Source: Streptomyces acidiscabies
GTDB taxonomy: Bacteria; Actinomycetota; Actinomycetes; Streptomycetales; Streptomycetaceae
Direction: 5' to 3'
DNA: 64,000 nucleotides
Assembly (NCBI RefSeq): GCF_020010905.1
Contig: NZ_JAGJBY010000002.1
Coordinates: 4,898,001 to 4,962,000 of the forward strand
The position numbers and the translations under genes are program-made. Position 1 is the first letter of the stretch; the number at the start of each line of letters is the position of its first letter. This document shows, piece after piece, positions 23,620 to 32,926 of the stretch. Below the pieces are notes generated by a model. That model saw only the letters and a list, made by a program, of their open reading frames with translations, was not told the origin of the DNA and did not search any database.

Positions 23620-25449
23620 TCAGTGCCCCTGACAGCAGCCCCCCACCCGCCCCGCCCCGAGCGCGCCCAGCCGCCGAGCCGCCTCCGTCCGCGCACGCCC
23701 CGCCCCGGACCCGGCGTCGTGGACCACCCGCCCGGCGACGAGGGTGTACCGGACGGCCGTCCCCCGGATCTCCTTCACCGGCACCCGCGTGAGGTCCCGG
23801 TCGAGCACCATCAAGTCGCCCCGCAGACCCGGCCGTACGGCCCCGGAGGCGTCGTCGTGCAACTGGTACGCCGCGCCCGCGGTGTGCATGACCAGCGACT
23901 GCGTACGGGTCAGCCCCTCGGCGGCGTTCAGCGGAGGCTCGTCCGCCAGGGGATTGCTGCGGTCGATCGCGGTCGCGAGCTGCGTGAACGGGAGCAGCGG
24001 GTCCACCGGCCAGTCCGAGCCGCCCGCCAGCCGGACCCCCGCGCGGGCGAGGCTGCGGGCCGGGTACAGGCGGGCGTACCGCTCCGGTCCGAGGTACGGC
24101 CGCAGCGCGTCGAGGGTGAACGCGGTCGGTGCGGCCCACTGCAACTGCATGCTCGCCACGACGCCGGCGCGGGCCAGGCGGCCGTAGTCGGCGGGGTGCA
24201 CGAGCTGGAGGTGGGTGATGGTGTGCCTGTGGCGGCTGCGGGCGACGGCCTCGTATGCGTTCAGGGCCGTGCGTACGGCGCGGTCGCCGATGGCATGGGC
24301 GTGCATCTGCCAGCCGTCCGCGTCCAGGGTGCGGACGAGCGCCCGGTAGTCCTTGTCGCCGACGTGCAGCTCGCCGCGGTGGTCGGTGGGTCTGCCGTCC
24401 GCGTCCAGGTACGGGGTCAGCAGGGCGGCCGTCTGCGCGGGGAACTCCATCACGCCGTCGAGGAACACCTTCGCGGTGGTCAGGCGCAGCGCGGCCGGTC
24501 CGGCGTACCGCTTGCGGAGGTCCCGCAGGTACTCGGCCGCCTCGCGGGGCTTCCTGGCGAGGTCGGCGTCGAGCACCAGGGCGGGGGTGATGCGCTGCGG
24601 GAGCAGGCCCTTGGCCATGAGGGCGGCGTACGTCCGGATGCTGTTCTCGTCGCTCGACGCGTCCAGGAACGACGTGATCCCGGTAGCCAGCAGCGCGTCG
24701 GCCATCCTGGCCTGGGCCTCTTCGAGGCGGTCGGCGCTCGGGGGCGGGATCACGCGGGAGACCAGGGCCTGCGCGTCGTCCTTGAACAGGCCGGTCGGCT
24801 CGCCCGCACGGTCGCGGACGATCTGGCCGCCCGGCGGGTCCGGGGTGGTGCGGTCGATCCCCGCGAGAGCCAACGCCCTCGTGTTGACGAGGCTGTTGTG
24901 GAAGTCCGAGCCCTGGAGGTGGACCGGGCGCCGCGTGTTCAGCGCGTCGAGCAGCGTCCGGTCCGCGACCGTGCCGGCGGGCAGCAGGCCGACCGGGTTC
25001 CAGTCGGTCACCTGGAGCCAGCCGTCCGGCTCCTGCGCCGCCGTCGCGTCCAGCATCTCCTGGAGCCGGGCCTGGAACTGGGGGACGGTCAGACTCTCGT
25101 TGCGCAGCGAGGGGTTGAGGGACTGGGCGGCTGCCCCGAGGGGGTGCATGTGCCCGTCCTGGATGCCCGGCATGACGGTGCCGCCACGGGCGTCGACGAC
25201 CACCGTACGGGGGCCGATGCGGCGGCGGATCTCCGCGTCGGAGCCCACCGCGAGGATCCTGCCGTCGCCGCCGACGGCCACCGCCTGCGCACAGGGGCCG
25301 GACCCGGTGAACACCCTGCCGTTCACGACGGCGGTCGCGACCCGGCCGGTGGCCGCCCGCGCCGGCGTGGCCACCGCGAGCGCGCCCGCACCGGCCGAGG
25401 CCAGGAACGTACGCCGCCGCAGGGCGGGCTTTCTGAAGGCATCTGACAT
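23620..25449 (-). CDS. Tat-exported amidohydrolase (YtcJ-like)
   Basis: The 609-residue protein has a twin-arginine signal (LRRRTFLASAGAGALAVATPARA, residues 10-32). An amidohydrolase superfamily TIM barrel follows: VMPGIQDGHMHPLG (metal HxH at 100-102), a central KVFLDGVMEFP segment (Lys of the metal site), WQMHAHAIGDRAVRTAL and THLQLVHP (His pair), and GSDWPVDPLLPF (Asp). It matches the YtcJ/Atu3266 branch of exported deacetylase- or hydrolase-like enzymes. ATG 25449 is favoured by the Tat signal. It is divergent from a LacI regulator gene, its likely controller. Substrate unknown. Confidence 0.9.
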   Translation of the reverse strand: MSDAFRKPALRRRTFLASAGAGALAVATPARAATGRVATAVVNGRVFTGSGPCAQAVAVGGDGRILAVGSDAEIRRRIGPRTVVVDARGGTVMPGIQDGHMHPLGAAAQSLNPSLRNESLTVPQFQARLQEMLDATAAQEPDGWLQVTDWNPVGLLPAGTVADRTLLDALNTRRPVHLQGSDFHNSLVNTRALALAGIDRTTPDPPGGQIVRDRAGEPTGLFKDDAQALVSRVIPPPSADRLEEAQARMADALLATGITSFLDASSDENSIRTYAALMAKGLLPQRITPALVLDADLARKPREAAEYLRDLRKRYAGPAALRLTTAKVFLDGVMEFPAQTAALLTPYLDADGRPTDHRGELHVGDKDYRALVRTLDADGWQMHAHAIGDRAVRTALNAYEAVARSRHRHTITHLQLVHPADYGRLARAGVVASMQLQWAAPTAFTLDALRPYLGPERYARLYPARSLARAGVRLAGGSDWPVDPLLPFTQLATAIDRSNPLADEPPLNAAEGLTRTQSLVMHTAGAAYQLHDDASGAVRPGLRGDLMVLDRDLTRVPVKEIRGTAVRYTLVAGRVVHDAGSGAGRARTEAARRLGALGAGRVGGCCQGH

Positions 25450-25459
25450 GTCATCACTC

Positions 25460-25512
25460 CTCAGCCGACAGCCGGTGTCGCCGGTAGGCTGAGTGATTAA
25501 CTTCTTAACTAC
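25460..25512. promoter_or_regulatory. inverted repeats between amidohydrolase and LacI genes
   Basis: CTCAGCC (25460-25466) and GGCTGAG (25487-25493) form a wide inverted repeat. A separate AT-rich TTAACTTCTTAA block lies just beyond, near 25498-25509. Either could be the operator for the LacI-family neighbour in this divergent promoter. Confidence 0.4.
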
Positions 25513-25532
25513 AAGTGGTAGCCGGGGGGTGG

Positions 25533-26567
25533 ATGGCGAGTTCACGTGCCTGGCGGCGCCCCACGCTCGGCGCCGTCGCCGTACGGACCGGGGTGTCCAC
25601 GGCCACCGTGTCCAACGCCCTCAACGGCACCGGCCGCCTCTCCGAGGAGACCCGGCGCCGCGTCCTGGCCGCCGCCCGCGACCTCGGGTACGCCCCCGCC
25701 GGCACGGCCCGCGCCCTCGCGCGCGGGGACACCGGGGTGCTCGGCCTGACCATGACCACGTACGGCGACCTCCCCGTCCCGTACACCGAGATCCCGTACT
25801 ACGCGCACCTGACCCTGGGCGCCATGGCCGCCGCGCACGAACGCGGCTACCTGCTCCTCACCCTGCCCAGCTCCATGTCGCCGTGGATGTGGCTCACCAC
25901 CCCCATGGACGGCGTCATCCACGTCGAACCCCGCGCCGACGACCCCGTCCGCGCGATCCTCCGCGAGCGCGGCATCCCCATGGTCAGCGAGGGACGCCCG
26001 CCCGTACCCCACCACGGCGACGCGTGGGTCGACGCCGACAGCGGGACGGGCCTGCGCCTCCTGCTGGACCACCTCGCCCACGCGGGCGCGCGGCGCATCG
26101 GGCTCGCGCTGCCCCTCCACGACGACGCGTACCCGCACCTGGCGGCGGAGGCGTACCGGTCCTGGTGCGCGCAGCACCACGCACCCGTCCTGATCGAGGA
26201 GTTCACGCCGAGGCACTACCCCACGGGGGAACAGGAAGCGGTCGACCGCCTGCTCCACCACACCCCGGACGCGGTGATCGGCCTCTACTCCGACTCGGGC
26301 CACACGATCCTGTCGGCCGCCCACCGCCACGGCCTCCGCGTCCCCGAGGACCTCCTCGCGGCCTGCGTCAGCGAGGACCCGGCGTACGCCACGACCACGC
26401 CACCCGTCACGACCCTCACGCTGCGCCCCGACTTGTTGGGTGCCGAAGCGGTGGACCTCCTGATCGCGGTGATCAACGCCCGCAGCGGGGTGAACCGCAA
26501 CCGGCTCGTCGAGCCGGTGCTGATACCTCGCCGGTCCACACAGCGGGGGGCCATGGGGCCGGGGTAG
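25533..26567 (+). CDS. LacI-family transcriptional regulator
   Basis: The 344-residue protein has a LacI HTH at residues about 8-50 (PTLGAVAVRTGVSTATVSNALNGT, ETRRRVLAAARDLGY) including the hinge. A periplasmic-binding-like sugar domain follows, with GVLGLTM, MDGVIHVEPR, WVDADSGTGLRLLLDHLAHAGARRIGL and DAVIGLYSDSGHTIL. ATG 25533 sits just after GGGGGGTGG and directly precedes the HTH; a slightly earlier GTG is possible. Divergent from the amidohydrolase, which it probably controls. The ligand may be a sugar or nucleoside-type molecule. Confidence 0.9.
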   Translation: MASSRAWRRPTLGAVAVRTGVSTATVSNALNGTGRLSEETRRRVLAAARDLGYAPAGTARALARGDTGVLGLTMTTYGDLPVPYTEIPYYAHLTLGAMAAAHERGYLLLTLPSSMSPWMWLTTPMDGVIHVEPRADDPVRAILRERGIPMVSEGRPPVPHHGDAWVDADSGTGLRLLLDHLAHAGARRIGLALPLHDDAYPHLAAEAYRSWCAQHHAPVLIEEFTPRHYPTGEQEAVDRLLHHTPDAVIGLYSDSGHTILSAAHRHGLRVPEDLLAACVSEDPAYATTTPPVTTLTLRPDLLGAEAVDLLIAVINARSGVNRNRLVEPVLIPRRSTQRGAMGPG

Positions 26568-26726
26568 GCAGGAGGGGGTCCCTGTCAGTACCCCTCACAG
26601 CGGTGACTCCCACAGGTCGGCGGGCCTCGGTTGGATACGAGGTGACCTTCGGCGGGGAACTCTGCGTACGGCACACGGCGGAGGCTCCGATGACCGACGA
26701 GGAAACTACCGACCTACGGTGGAGTC

Positions 26727-27611
26727 ATGACCAGTCTTCAGCTGAACAACGGCGTCACCATGCCCGCCCTCGGCCTGGGCGTCTTCCAGTCCGCCCCCGA
26801 GGAGACCACGGCAGCCGTGGAGGCCGCCCTGGCGACGGGCTACCGGCACATCGACACGGCCGCCGCCTACGGCAACGAACGCGAGGTCGGCGAGGGCATC
26901 CGCCGCTCCGGCCTGGACCGCTCCGAGGTGTTCATCGAGACCAAGGTCTGGGTGAGCGACTACGGGTACGACGAGACCCTGCACGCCTACGACAAGTCCG
27001 CGCGGAAACTCGGCGTCGACCAGATCGACCTCCTGATCCTGCACCAGCCCGCCCCCAAGGACTTCGACCGCACGGTCGCCGCCTACCGGGCGCTGGAGAA
27101 GCTCCTGGCCGACGGCAAGGTCCGCGCCATCGGCATCAGCAACTTCATGCCGGGCCACCTCGCGGAACTCCTCGACCGCACCGACGTCGTACCGGCCGTC
27201 AACCAGATCGAACTGCACCCCTACTTCACGCAGCCCGAGGTCCAGAAGGCGGACGCCGAGCACGGCATCCTCACCCAGGCATGGTCCCCGATCGGCGGCA
27301 TCACCTTCTACCCGGGCTGGGGCGAGCACCGCAGGAACGTCCTGACCGACCCCGTCCTGCGCGAACTCGCCGACACTTACGCCAGGACCCCAGCCCAGAT
27401 CATGCTCCGCTGGCACCTCCAGCAGGGCCGCTCAGCCATCCCCAAATCCACGAACCCCACCCGCATCGCCGAGAACTTCGCGGTCTCCGACTTCACCCTC
27501 TCCCTGGCCGACCTCACCCGCATCGACGCACTCGACACGGGCGTACGCAACGGCCCGGACCCCGACGAACGGGACCCGCTGAGCTTGGGGCTCACGATTT
27601 CCGAGGCGTGA
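26727..27611 (+). CDS. aldo/keto reductase
   Basis: The 294-residue NADPH-dependent oxidoreductase of the AKR5/2,5-diketo-gluconate reductase-like group has the full tetrad: D44 in RHIDTA, Y49 in AAYGNE, K74 in ETKVW and H107 in LILHQPAP. The cofactor loop SAIPKSTNPTRIAEN is near 245. It starts MTSLQLNNGVTMPALGLGVF with a GGTGGAGTC region upstream. The 159 bp before it show nothing recognisable. Its last 20 bp overlap the convergent ABC transporter gene. Substrate unknown; general carbonyl detoxification is likely. Confidence 0.93.
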   Translation: MTSLQLNNGVTMPALGLGVFQSAPEETTAAVEAALATGYRHIDTAAAYGNEREVGEGIRRSGLDRSEVFIETKVWVSDYGYDETLHAYDKSARKLGVDQIDLLILHQPAPKDFDRTVAAYRALEKLLADGKVRAIGISNFMPGHLAELLDRTDVVPAVNQIELHPYFTQPEVQKADAEHGILTQAWSPIGGITFYPGWGEHRRNVLTDPVLRELADTYARTPAQIMLRWHLQQGRSAIPKSTNPTRIAENFAVSDFTLSLADLTRIDALDTGVRNGPDPDERDPLSLGLTISEA

Positions 27612-29313
27612 GCGCGGTGAGTTCCGCCGGGGCGCAGTCCTGGACGACACGGCCGTCGGCCAGCACCAGGACACGGTCGGCGATGCGGAGGGTGGACGGC
27701 CGGTGGGCGACGACGAGGACCGTCCGCCCCCGGAACACCGTACGCATCGCCTCGTGGACGGCACGCTCGGTCGGGATGTCGAGGACCGCGGTGGCCTCGT
27801 CGAGGACGATGACGGACGGGTTCACGAGGAACACGCGGGTCAGCGCGACGAGTTGACGCTGACCCGCGGAGAAGCGGCCACCGGCATCGGTCGCGTAGCC
27901 GTCCGGGAGAGCGGAGATGAACCGGTGGGCGCCGGTCGCCTCGGCGGCGTACCGGATCTCCTCGGGGCTGGCGTCGGGGCGGCCCAGGGCGATGTTCTCG
28001 GCGACGGTGCCGGAGAAGAGGAAGCTCTCCTGGGGGACCATGACCACGCCGTGGCGCAGGTCGGCCGCCGAGAGGTCGCGCAGGTCGACGCCGTCGAGGA
28101 GGACACGGCCGGCGGTGGGGTCGTGGAAGCGGGCCAGCAGCTTGGCCAGGGTGGACTTGCCGCCGCCGGAGGGCCCGGCCAGCGCGACGGTCCGGCCCGC
28201 CGCAAGGGTCAGGCCGAAGCCGCGCAGGACGTCGGGCCCGCCGTCGTAGGCGAAGGAGACGTTCTCGAAACGGACCCCGCGCCCGGCGGGGAGCGGAACG
28301 GGGCAGGCGGGTTCGGCGACGGCCGGCCGGACGGCCAGCAGTACCGCGATCTTCCCCAGCGACGCCGCCGCGGCCTGGTACGCGTCCAGAACCCCGCCCA
28401 GCCGCAGCGGCTTGTCGTACAGATCCCGCAGATACAGCACCACCCCGGCGTACGCCCCCACCTCCAGCGTCCCGCCGGCCACCCGGTACCCGCCCCACAG
28501 CACCAGCCCTGCCACGGCGGCGTTCGCGACGAGGCGTGACGAGGTCACGTACCGCGCCATCTCCAGCTCCGCCCGCTCGTTCTCGTCCCGGTGACGCCGG
28601 TCGAGCCCGGCGAACCGCCGCTCGTTGGCCCCTTCACGGCCGAACGCCCGGACGGTACGGATCCCCGCGAACGTCTCCCGCAGGTCACCGGCGACCGCCC
28701 CCGCCGCCGTCGAACGCCGGTGATACACCGGCAGCGACCGCCTCCGGAACGACCGCATGGTCCAGCAGACCGGCGCCAGGGCGGCGAGCGCGGCGAGACC
28801 GAGCGGCAGGTCGAGCATCAGCAGCGCCGAGGCGATGTACACCAGGGACACCGCCGCGGTGACGATCTGATCGAGACCGCTCAGGAAGAGACCGCGTACG
28901 GCGTCGACATCACCGGACGCCCGCGCGGCCAGCGTGCCGGAGGCGTGCTCGTCGTGGAAGGCCACGCTCTGCGCCTGGAGGTGCGTGAACAGCCGCATCC
29001 GGATCTCGGCGACCACGCGCTGCCCGATCCCGGCGGACAGCCGCACGAACAGGCTCTGGAGCACACCGGCCGCCGTGACACAGCACGTACAGCCGACGGC
29101 TACGGCGACGAGGGGCCCCGCGTCGCCGCCGCGCAGCGCAGGGACGGCCCGGTCGATGGTCACGGCGACGAACACCGGGCCGGCCAGCGCCGCCGCCTGC
29201 TGGAGCAGGACGACCACGACGGCCAGCCACAGCCGCCGGACGTCCGCCCCCAGCACCGACCGCAGCAGCCGCCGTGCCGCCCCCGGCGGAGGCGTCGCCT
29301 CAAGCGCGTCCAT
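27592..29313 (-). CDS. ABC exporter half-transporter (membrane + ATPase), catalytic-site partner
   Basis: The 573-residue protein has six N-terminal membrane segments and a C-terminal ATPase with Walker A GPSGGGKST, Q-loop MVPQESFLFSGT, Walker B VIVLDEATAVLD (catalytic Glu present) and an H-loop HRPST. Its signature is FSAGQ instead of LSGGQ. It overlaps the upstream half-transporter by 14 bp, so the two form one heterodimeric exporter. The altered signature here matches the altered Walker B in the partner, giving one canonical and one weak ATP site. Its 3' end overlaps the convergent aldo/keto reductase by 20 bp. Substrate unknown. Confidence 0.92.
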   Translation of the reverse strand: MDALEATPPPGAARRLLRSVLGADVRRLWLAVVVVLLQQAAALAGPVFVAVTIDRAVPALRGGDAGPLVAVAVGCTCCVTAAGVLQSLFVRLSAGIGQRVVAEIRMRLFTHLQAQSVAFHDEHASGTLAARASGDVDAVRGLFLSGLDQIVTAAVSLVYIASALLMLDLPLGLAALAALAPVCWTMRSFRRRSLPVYHRRSTAAGAVAGDLRETFAGIRTVRAFGREGANERRFAGLDRRHRDENERAELEMARYVTSSRLVANAAVAGLVLWGGYRVAGGTLEVGAYAGVVLYLRDLYDKPLRLGGVLDAYQAAAASLGKIAVLLAVRPAVAEPACPVPLPAGRGVRFENVSFAYDGGPDVLRGFGLTLAAGRTVALAGPSGGGKSTLAKLLARFHDPTAGRVLLDGVDLRDLSAADLRHGVVMVPQESFLFSGTVAENIALGRPDASPEEIRYAAEATGAHRFISALPDGYATDAGGRFSAGQRQLVALTRVFLVNPSVIVLDEATAVLDIPTERAVHEAMRTVFRGRTVLVVAHRPSTLRIADRVLVLADGRVVQDCAPAELTALTPRKS

Positions 29314-31150
29314 CGGAGCCCTCCCGCAGGTCGAACGTCATCAGGGCCCGGTACGCCGGACTCGCGGCGAGCAGCTCCTCGTGCGTGCCGACGGCGACGA
29401 CCCGGCCCTCGTCCAGCACCACGACCCGGTCCGCCAGCAGCACGGTCGACGGGCGGTGGGCGATCACCACGGCTGTCGTCGAGGCCAGCACCTGACGTAC
29501 CGCGTCGTGGACCCGTGCCTCGGTACGCAGATCCAGGGCCGACAGCGGATCGTCCAGCACCGCGAGCCGGGGACGCCGGACCAGGACCCGCGCGAGCGCG
29601 ATCCGCTGGCGCTGGCCGCCGGACAGCGACAGCCCGTTCTCACCGACGCGGGTGCGCAGGCCCTCGGCGAGCCGGCTGACGAAGGTGTCGGCGCATGCGG
29701 CGCGCAGAGCCTGCTCGACGTCGCCCGGCGTGGCCTCGGCTCCCATGAGGACGTTGTCCGCGAGGGTGCCGGAGAACAGGACCGGTTCGTCGAAGGCGAC
29801 GGACACCGCGGACGTCCAGTCGGCGCGGGGGACGGCCGAGGTGTCGACGCCGTCGAGTGTGATGCGGCCGGTGGTGGGGGCGTACAGTCCCGTGATCAGT
29901 GAGGCGAGGGTGGTCTTGCCGCTTCCGGTGGGGCCGACCACGGCCAGCGTCTCTCCGGGGGCGATCCGCAGACTGATGTTCCGCAGGGCTGGGGGACTGC
30001 CGGTGGGTGTGTCCGGGTGGCGGAAACCGACGTCGGTGAGCACGAGTTCGGCCGGTCCGCGCCGGGCGGGCGCTGCTTTCGAGAGCGCGGGGCATGAGAC
30101 CGGTCCAGGCCGGGCGGGCGCGGGGCGTGAGGCCGGTTCACGCCGGGCCGACGCGGCACTCCCCGTACCGCCCCTCTGATCCAGCACCTCGAAGTACCGG
30201 TCCGCAGCCGCCGCCCCGTCATGGCACACGGCCAGCAGCCCCCCGCTCTGCTCGATCGCCGGCCGCAGCGCGGCCACCGTCCCCATGAACGCCAGCAGCG
30301 TCCCGGTCGACAGCTCCCCGCGCGCCACCTGCACCGCGCCCGCCACCAGCGCACCCGTCATCGCGAGCCCCGGCAGGACGGCGACCGGTACGGCGATGCC
30401 GCCGAGCAGCCGCGCCTTGTACGCCTCGGCCTCACGCGCCCGCGCGACCTGCTCACGGAACCGGGCGATCCGGTCGTCGCCGCGACGGAAGCCCTTGATC
30501 ACCCGGATACCCGTCACCGACTCCAGGACCGTCGTCGTCAGATCGCCCGACAGATCCTGTGCCCGACGGGTCGCCGCCGCGTACCGGGACTCGAACCGGT
30601 ACGACAGGAAGATCAGCGGCGCGACGGGCGACAGGACGACGACGGCGAGCGTCCACCGCTCCACGAACAGGACCACCGCACCGGCGACGAGCGTGACCGT
30701 GTGCACCGGCAGGAACGTCAGCGGACCGGCGACGACCATCCGCACGACCTGCGGATCCGACATCCCCCGCGACAGGAGCTGCCCGCTGGACCACTCGTCG
30801 TGGACGGCGACCGGCAGCCGCTGCGCATGCCGGTGGAAGCCGGTCCGCAGCCCCGCCTCGATGTCGGCGAGCGGCCCGGCCGTCACCCGGCGCCGGACAC
30901 CGAAGAGCACCGCCTCGGCGACTCCCACGAGCAGCAGCGCCAGCCCGCCGAGCACCACACCCGACGGATCCCGCCGGGCCAGCGGCCCGTCGACGATCCA
31001 TTTCAGAACCTGCGGCATCGCCAGCGCGAGCAGCGCCGCGAGCGCGGCCAACGCCGTCCCCGCCCGAAGCCGCCGACGGTACGGCCGGATATAGGGGTAC
31101 AGCCGCATCAACGACCGCACGGAGGAACGAGTGTTTTCGTGACAGGGCAC
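29300..31150 (-). CDS. ABC exporter half-transporter with degenerate ATPase site
   Basis: The 616-residue protein has six membrane segments (YPYIRPYRRRLRAGTALAAL start) and a C-terminal ATPase. Walker A GPTGSGKTT and signature LSGGQRQRIALAR are intact. The Q-loop Gln is replaced (SVAFDEPVLFSGT) and the Walker B Glu is Asp (LAVLDDPLSALD), marking the non-hydrolysing half of a heterodimer. An Ala/Pro/Arg-rich linker (about residues 330-365) precedes the ATPase. GTG 31150 has GGGAG 6 bases upstream. First gene of the pair, 46 bp downstream of a possible small ORF. Confidence 0.92.
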   Translation of the reverse strand: MPCHENTRSSVRSLMRLYPYIRPYRRRLRAGTALAALAALLALAMPQVLKWIVDGPLARRDPSGVVLGGLALLLVGVAEAVLFGVRRRVTAGPLADIEAGLRTGFHRHAQRLPVAVHDEWSSGQLLSRGMSDPQVVRMVVAGPLTFLPVHTVTLVAGAVVLFVERWTLAVVVLSPVAPLIFLSYRFESRYAAATRRAQDLSGDLTTTVLESVTGIRVIKGFRRGDDRIARFREQVARAREAEAYKARLLGGIAVPVAVLPGLAMTGALVAGAVQVARGELSTGTLLAFMGTVAALRPAIEQSGGLLAVCHDGAAAADRYFEVLDQRGGTGSAASARREPASRPAPARPGPVSCPALSKAAPARRGPAELVLTDVGFRHPDTPTGSPPALRNISLRIAPGETLAVVGPTGSGKTTLASLITGLYAPTTGRITLDGVDTSAVPRADWTSAVSVAFDEPVLFSGTLADNVLMGAEATPGDVEQALRAACADTFVSRLAEGLRTRVGENGLSLSGGQRQRIALARVLVRRPRLAVLDDPLSALDLRTEARVHDAVRQVLASTTAVVIAHRPSTVLLADRVVVLDEGRVVAVGTHEELLAASPAYRALMTFDLREGSDGRA

Positions 31151-31196
31151 GACAGTCTCCCGAGAGAAGTGCCCACCGGTGCGCCGATACGGCGTC

Positions 31197-31247
31197 TCAG
31201 ACGGTGAGCGGGGTGCTGAGGGCGATGGGCGTACGAACGGCGGCCAT
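31197..31247 (-). CDS. possible 16-residue leader peptide upstream of the ABC exporter
   Basis: The sequence MAAVRTPIALSTPLTV is open from an ATG with an AAGGGGG site 9 bases upstream and ends 46 bp before the ABC gene, same strand. It has no Cys and no recognisable leader/core structure, so it does not look like a lanthipeptide. It could be an attenuator-type leader, a small exported peptide, or chance. A weak inverted repeat follows its stop. Confidence 0.3.
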   Translation of the reverse strand: MAAVRTPIALSTPLTV

Positions 31248-31366
31248 CGACAACACCCCCTTCACTTCCGGTACGTCGGTCCTCCTGCGGCGGCGACGAT
31301 ACACCCGGGCGGCGTAACCCCGCCGGTCTCGGTCAGGGTGCGGGTGGCGTTCGCCGAGGCGTAGAT

Positions 31367-31474
31367 CTACAGGATGCGCATCGGCTCCGGGGGTGTGTCG
31401 CCGGTCGGGGCCCGGTAGACCTCGGAGGCGAGCGGCTCCCTCGGCGAGCCTGGACAGTTCGGGGGCATCGGCAT
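31367..31474 (-). CDS. possible small ORF, 35 residues
   Basis: Starting at ATG 31474, 25 bp after the MocR gene stop, the frame reads MPMPPNCPGSPREPL and ends EPMRIL. GGGGACC lies upstream at an unfavourable distance. It has ordinary GC-rich codon use but no recognisable motif. The rest of 31248-31498 shows nothing I can identify. Confidence 0.2.
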   Translation of the reverse strand: MPMPPNCPGSPREPLASEVYRAPTGDTPPEPMRIL

Positions 31475-31498
31475 TGTTTTCTGGTCGGTCCCCGGCCG

Positions 31499-32854
31499 TC
31501 AGACGGTCGCGTCCTCGACCACGACCCGTCGTACCGTCCGCAAGGTCGACCGGAGACTGTCCGGATCGGTCGAGCCGAGGGCGAGGCGCAGCGCCTGGGG
31601 GGTGTGCTTCGTGGTGGTGAAGGGTTCCGCCGTGCTCACCGAGATGTTCAGGCGCGCGAGCGTGGCCGTGAGCCGGTCCGCGCGGGCGTCGTCCGGCAGG
31701 GGCAGCCAGGTGAAGTACGAGGAGGGGTGGCCGATCAGCGGTAGTCCCGCCAACTCCTGCGCTGCGATTGTCTGTCGGGCTCGCGCGTCCTCCCGTTTGC
31801 GCGCCTCCAGACGGCCCACCGTCCCGTCGTCCAGCCACCGGCACGCGATGGCCGTCGTCAGCGCCGGGGTGTTCCACGTGGTCGCCCGGATCGCGCGCTC
31901 CAGCGGCGCGACCAGGTGGGGCGGGGCGGCGACGAACCCGACCCGCAGGCCGGTGGCGACGCTCTTGGACAACCCGGAGACGTACACGGTGATGTCGGGC
32001 GCGCTCGCCGCCAGCGGTGGCGGCGGGTCCTCGGCGAGGTAGGCGTACGTGGCGTCCTCGACGAGCAGCGTCCCGTACCGGCGGGCGGTCTCGATCAGCC
32101 GGGCGCGGTCGGGCGCGGGCATGATCCAGCCCAGCGGGTTGTGCAGGGTCGGCATCGTGTAGACGGCGCGTACGGGGCGGGTCGCGCACAGCTTCTCGAA
32201 GGCGTCCAGGTCAGGGCCCTGGGCGGTGGCGGGCAGGGGCTCCAGGTCGAGGCGGAAGGCCTGCGCGAGGACCTTGAACCCCGGGTAGGTGAGCGCGTCG
32301 ACCGCGACGACGTCTCCCGGCGCGAGCGTGGCCATGACGGTGACGGCCAGGCCGTGCTGGGCGCCGTTCACGACGAGGACCCGGTCCGGGCCGACGGCGA
32401 GTCCCCGGTGTTCGAGGTGCCGGGCGATCGACGCCCTGTCCTGGGCGCGGCCCCGGTGCGGCTGGTAGCGCAGCAGCGCGTCCAGCTCGCCGGAGGTGGC
32501 CGTCTCCCGCAGGGCCTGCCGCAGGAGGTCGGCCTGGTCGGGGAGGGACGGGTAGTTGAAGTTGAGGTCGACGGCCTCCGTCGCGATGACCTGCTGGTCG
32601 ATGCCGTGGCCTTCGGGCACCGCGATGTCCCGTACGAACGTCCCCCGGCCCTGTTCCCTGCTGACCAGGCCCATCGCCTCCAGTTCGGCGTACACGCGTG
32701 TCGCGGTCACCAGGGCGATGCCCTCGCGGGCGGCGAGCGCGCGGTGGGTCGGCAGCCGGGCGCCCGCCGTGAGCCGGCCCGCGCGGATGTCGGACGCGAA
32801 CGTGTCGACCAGGGTCTTGTACCGGGGTGCCGCCATGCCGCGAAGTGTATCCAT
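31499..32854 (-). CDS. MocR-type GntR regulator with aminotransferase domain
   Basis: The 451-residue protein has an N-terminal GntR winged helix (YKTLVDTFASDIRAGRLTAG, LATREGIALVTATRVYAELEAMGLV-type block, GRGTFVRD). A fold-type I aminotransferase-like domain follows with PLP Lys in VSGLSKSVATGLRVG (about residue 300) and NPLGWIMP. MocR proteins sense vitamin B6 or amino compounds and act as regulators, not enzymes. ATG 32854 and ATG 32836 are both possible starts; neither has a good ribosome site, and the latter begins MAAPRYKTLV. It is divergent from a DJ-1/PfpI gene 72 bp away, its probable target. Confidence 0.9.
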   Translation of the reverse strand: MDTLRGMAAPRYKTLVDTFASDIRAGRLTAGARLPTHRALAAREGIALVTATRVYAELEAMGLVSREQGRGTFVRDIAVPEGHGIDQQVIATEAVDLNFNYPSLPDQADLLRQALRETATSGELDALLRYQPHRGRAQDRASIARHLEHRGLAVGPDRVLVVNGAQHGLAVTVMATLAPGDVVAVDALTYPGFKVLAQAFRLDLEPLPATAQGPDLDAFEKLCATRPVRAVYTMPTLHNPLGWIMPAPDRARLIETARRYGTLLVEDATYAYLAEDPPPPLAASAPDITVYVSGLSKSVATGLRVGFVAAPPHLVAPLERAIRATTWNTPALTTAIACRWLDDGTVGRLEARKREDARARQTIAAQELAGLPLIGHPSSYFTWLPLPDDARADRLTATLARLNISVSTAEPFTTTKHTPQALRLALGSTDPDSLRSTLRTVRRVVVEDATV

Positions 32855-32926
32855 GACAATTCTTTGACTGTCCTGGCCGCTGGTTCCTACCGTCGGCATT
32901 CCCCGCCTACGGAAGGGAACGCCGCC

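Noticed and set aside
27592..27611. The 20-bp convergent overlap of the aldo/keto reductase and ABC genes as a start or stop error
   Set aside because: Both stops are clear and both C-termini look normal, so the overlap is probably real and not remarkable.
31197..31247. A RamS/SapB-like lanthipeptide precursor beside the ABC pair
   Set aside because: The peptide has no Cys and no known leader motif, and no lanthionine synthetase gene is nearby.
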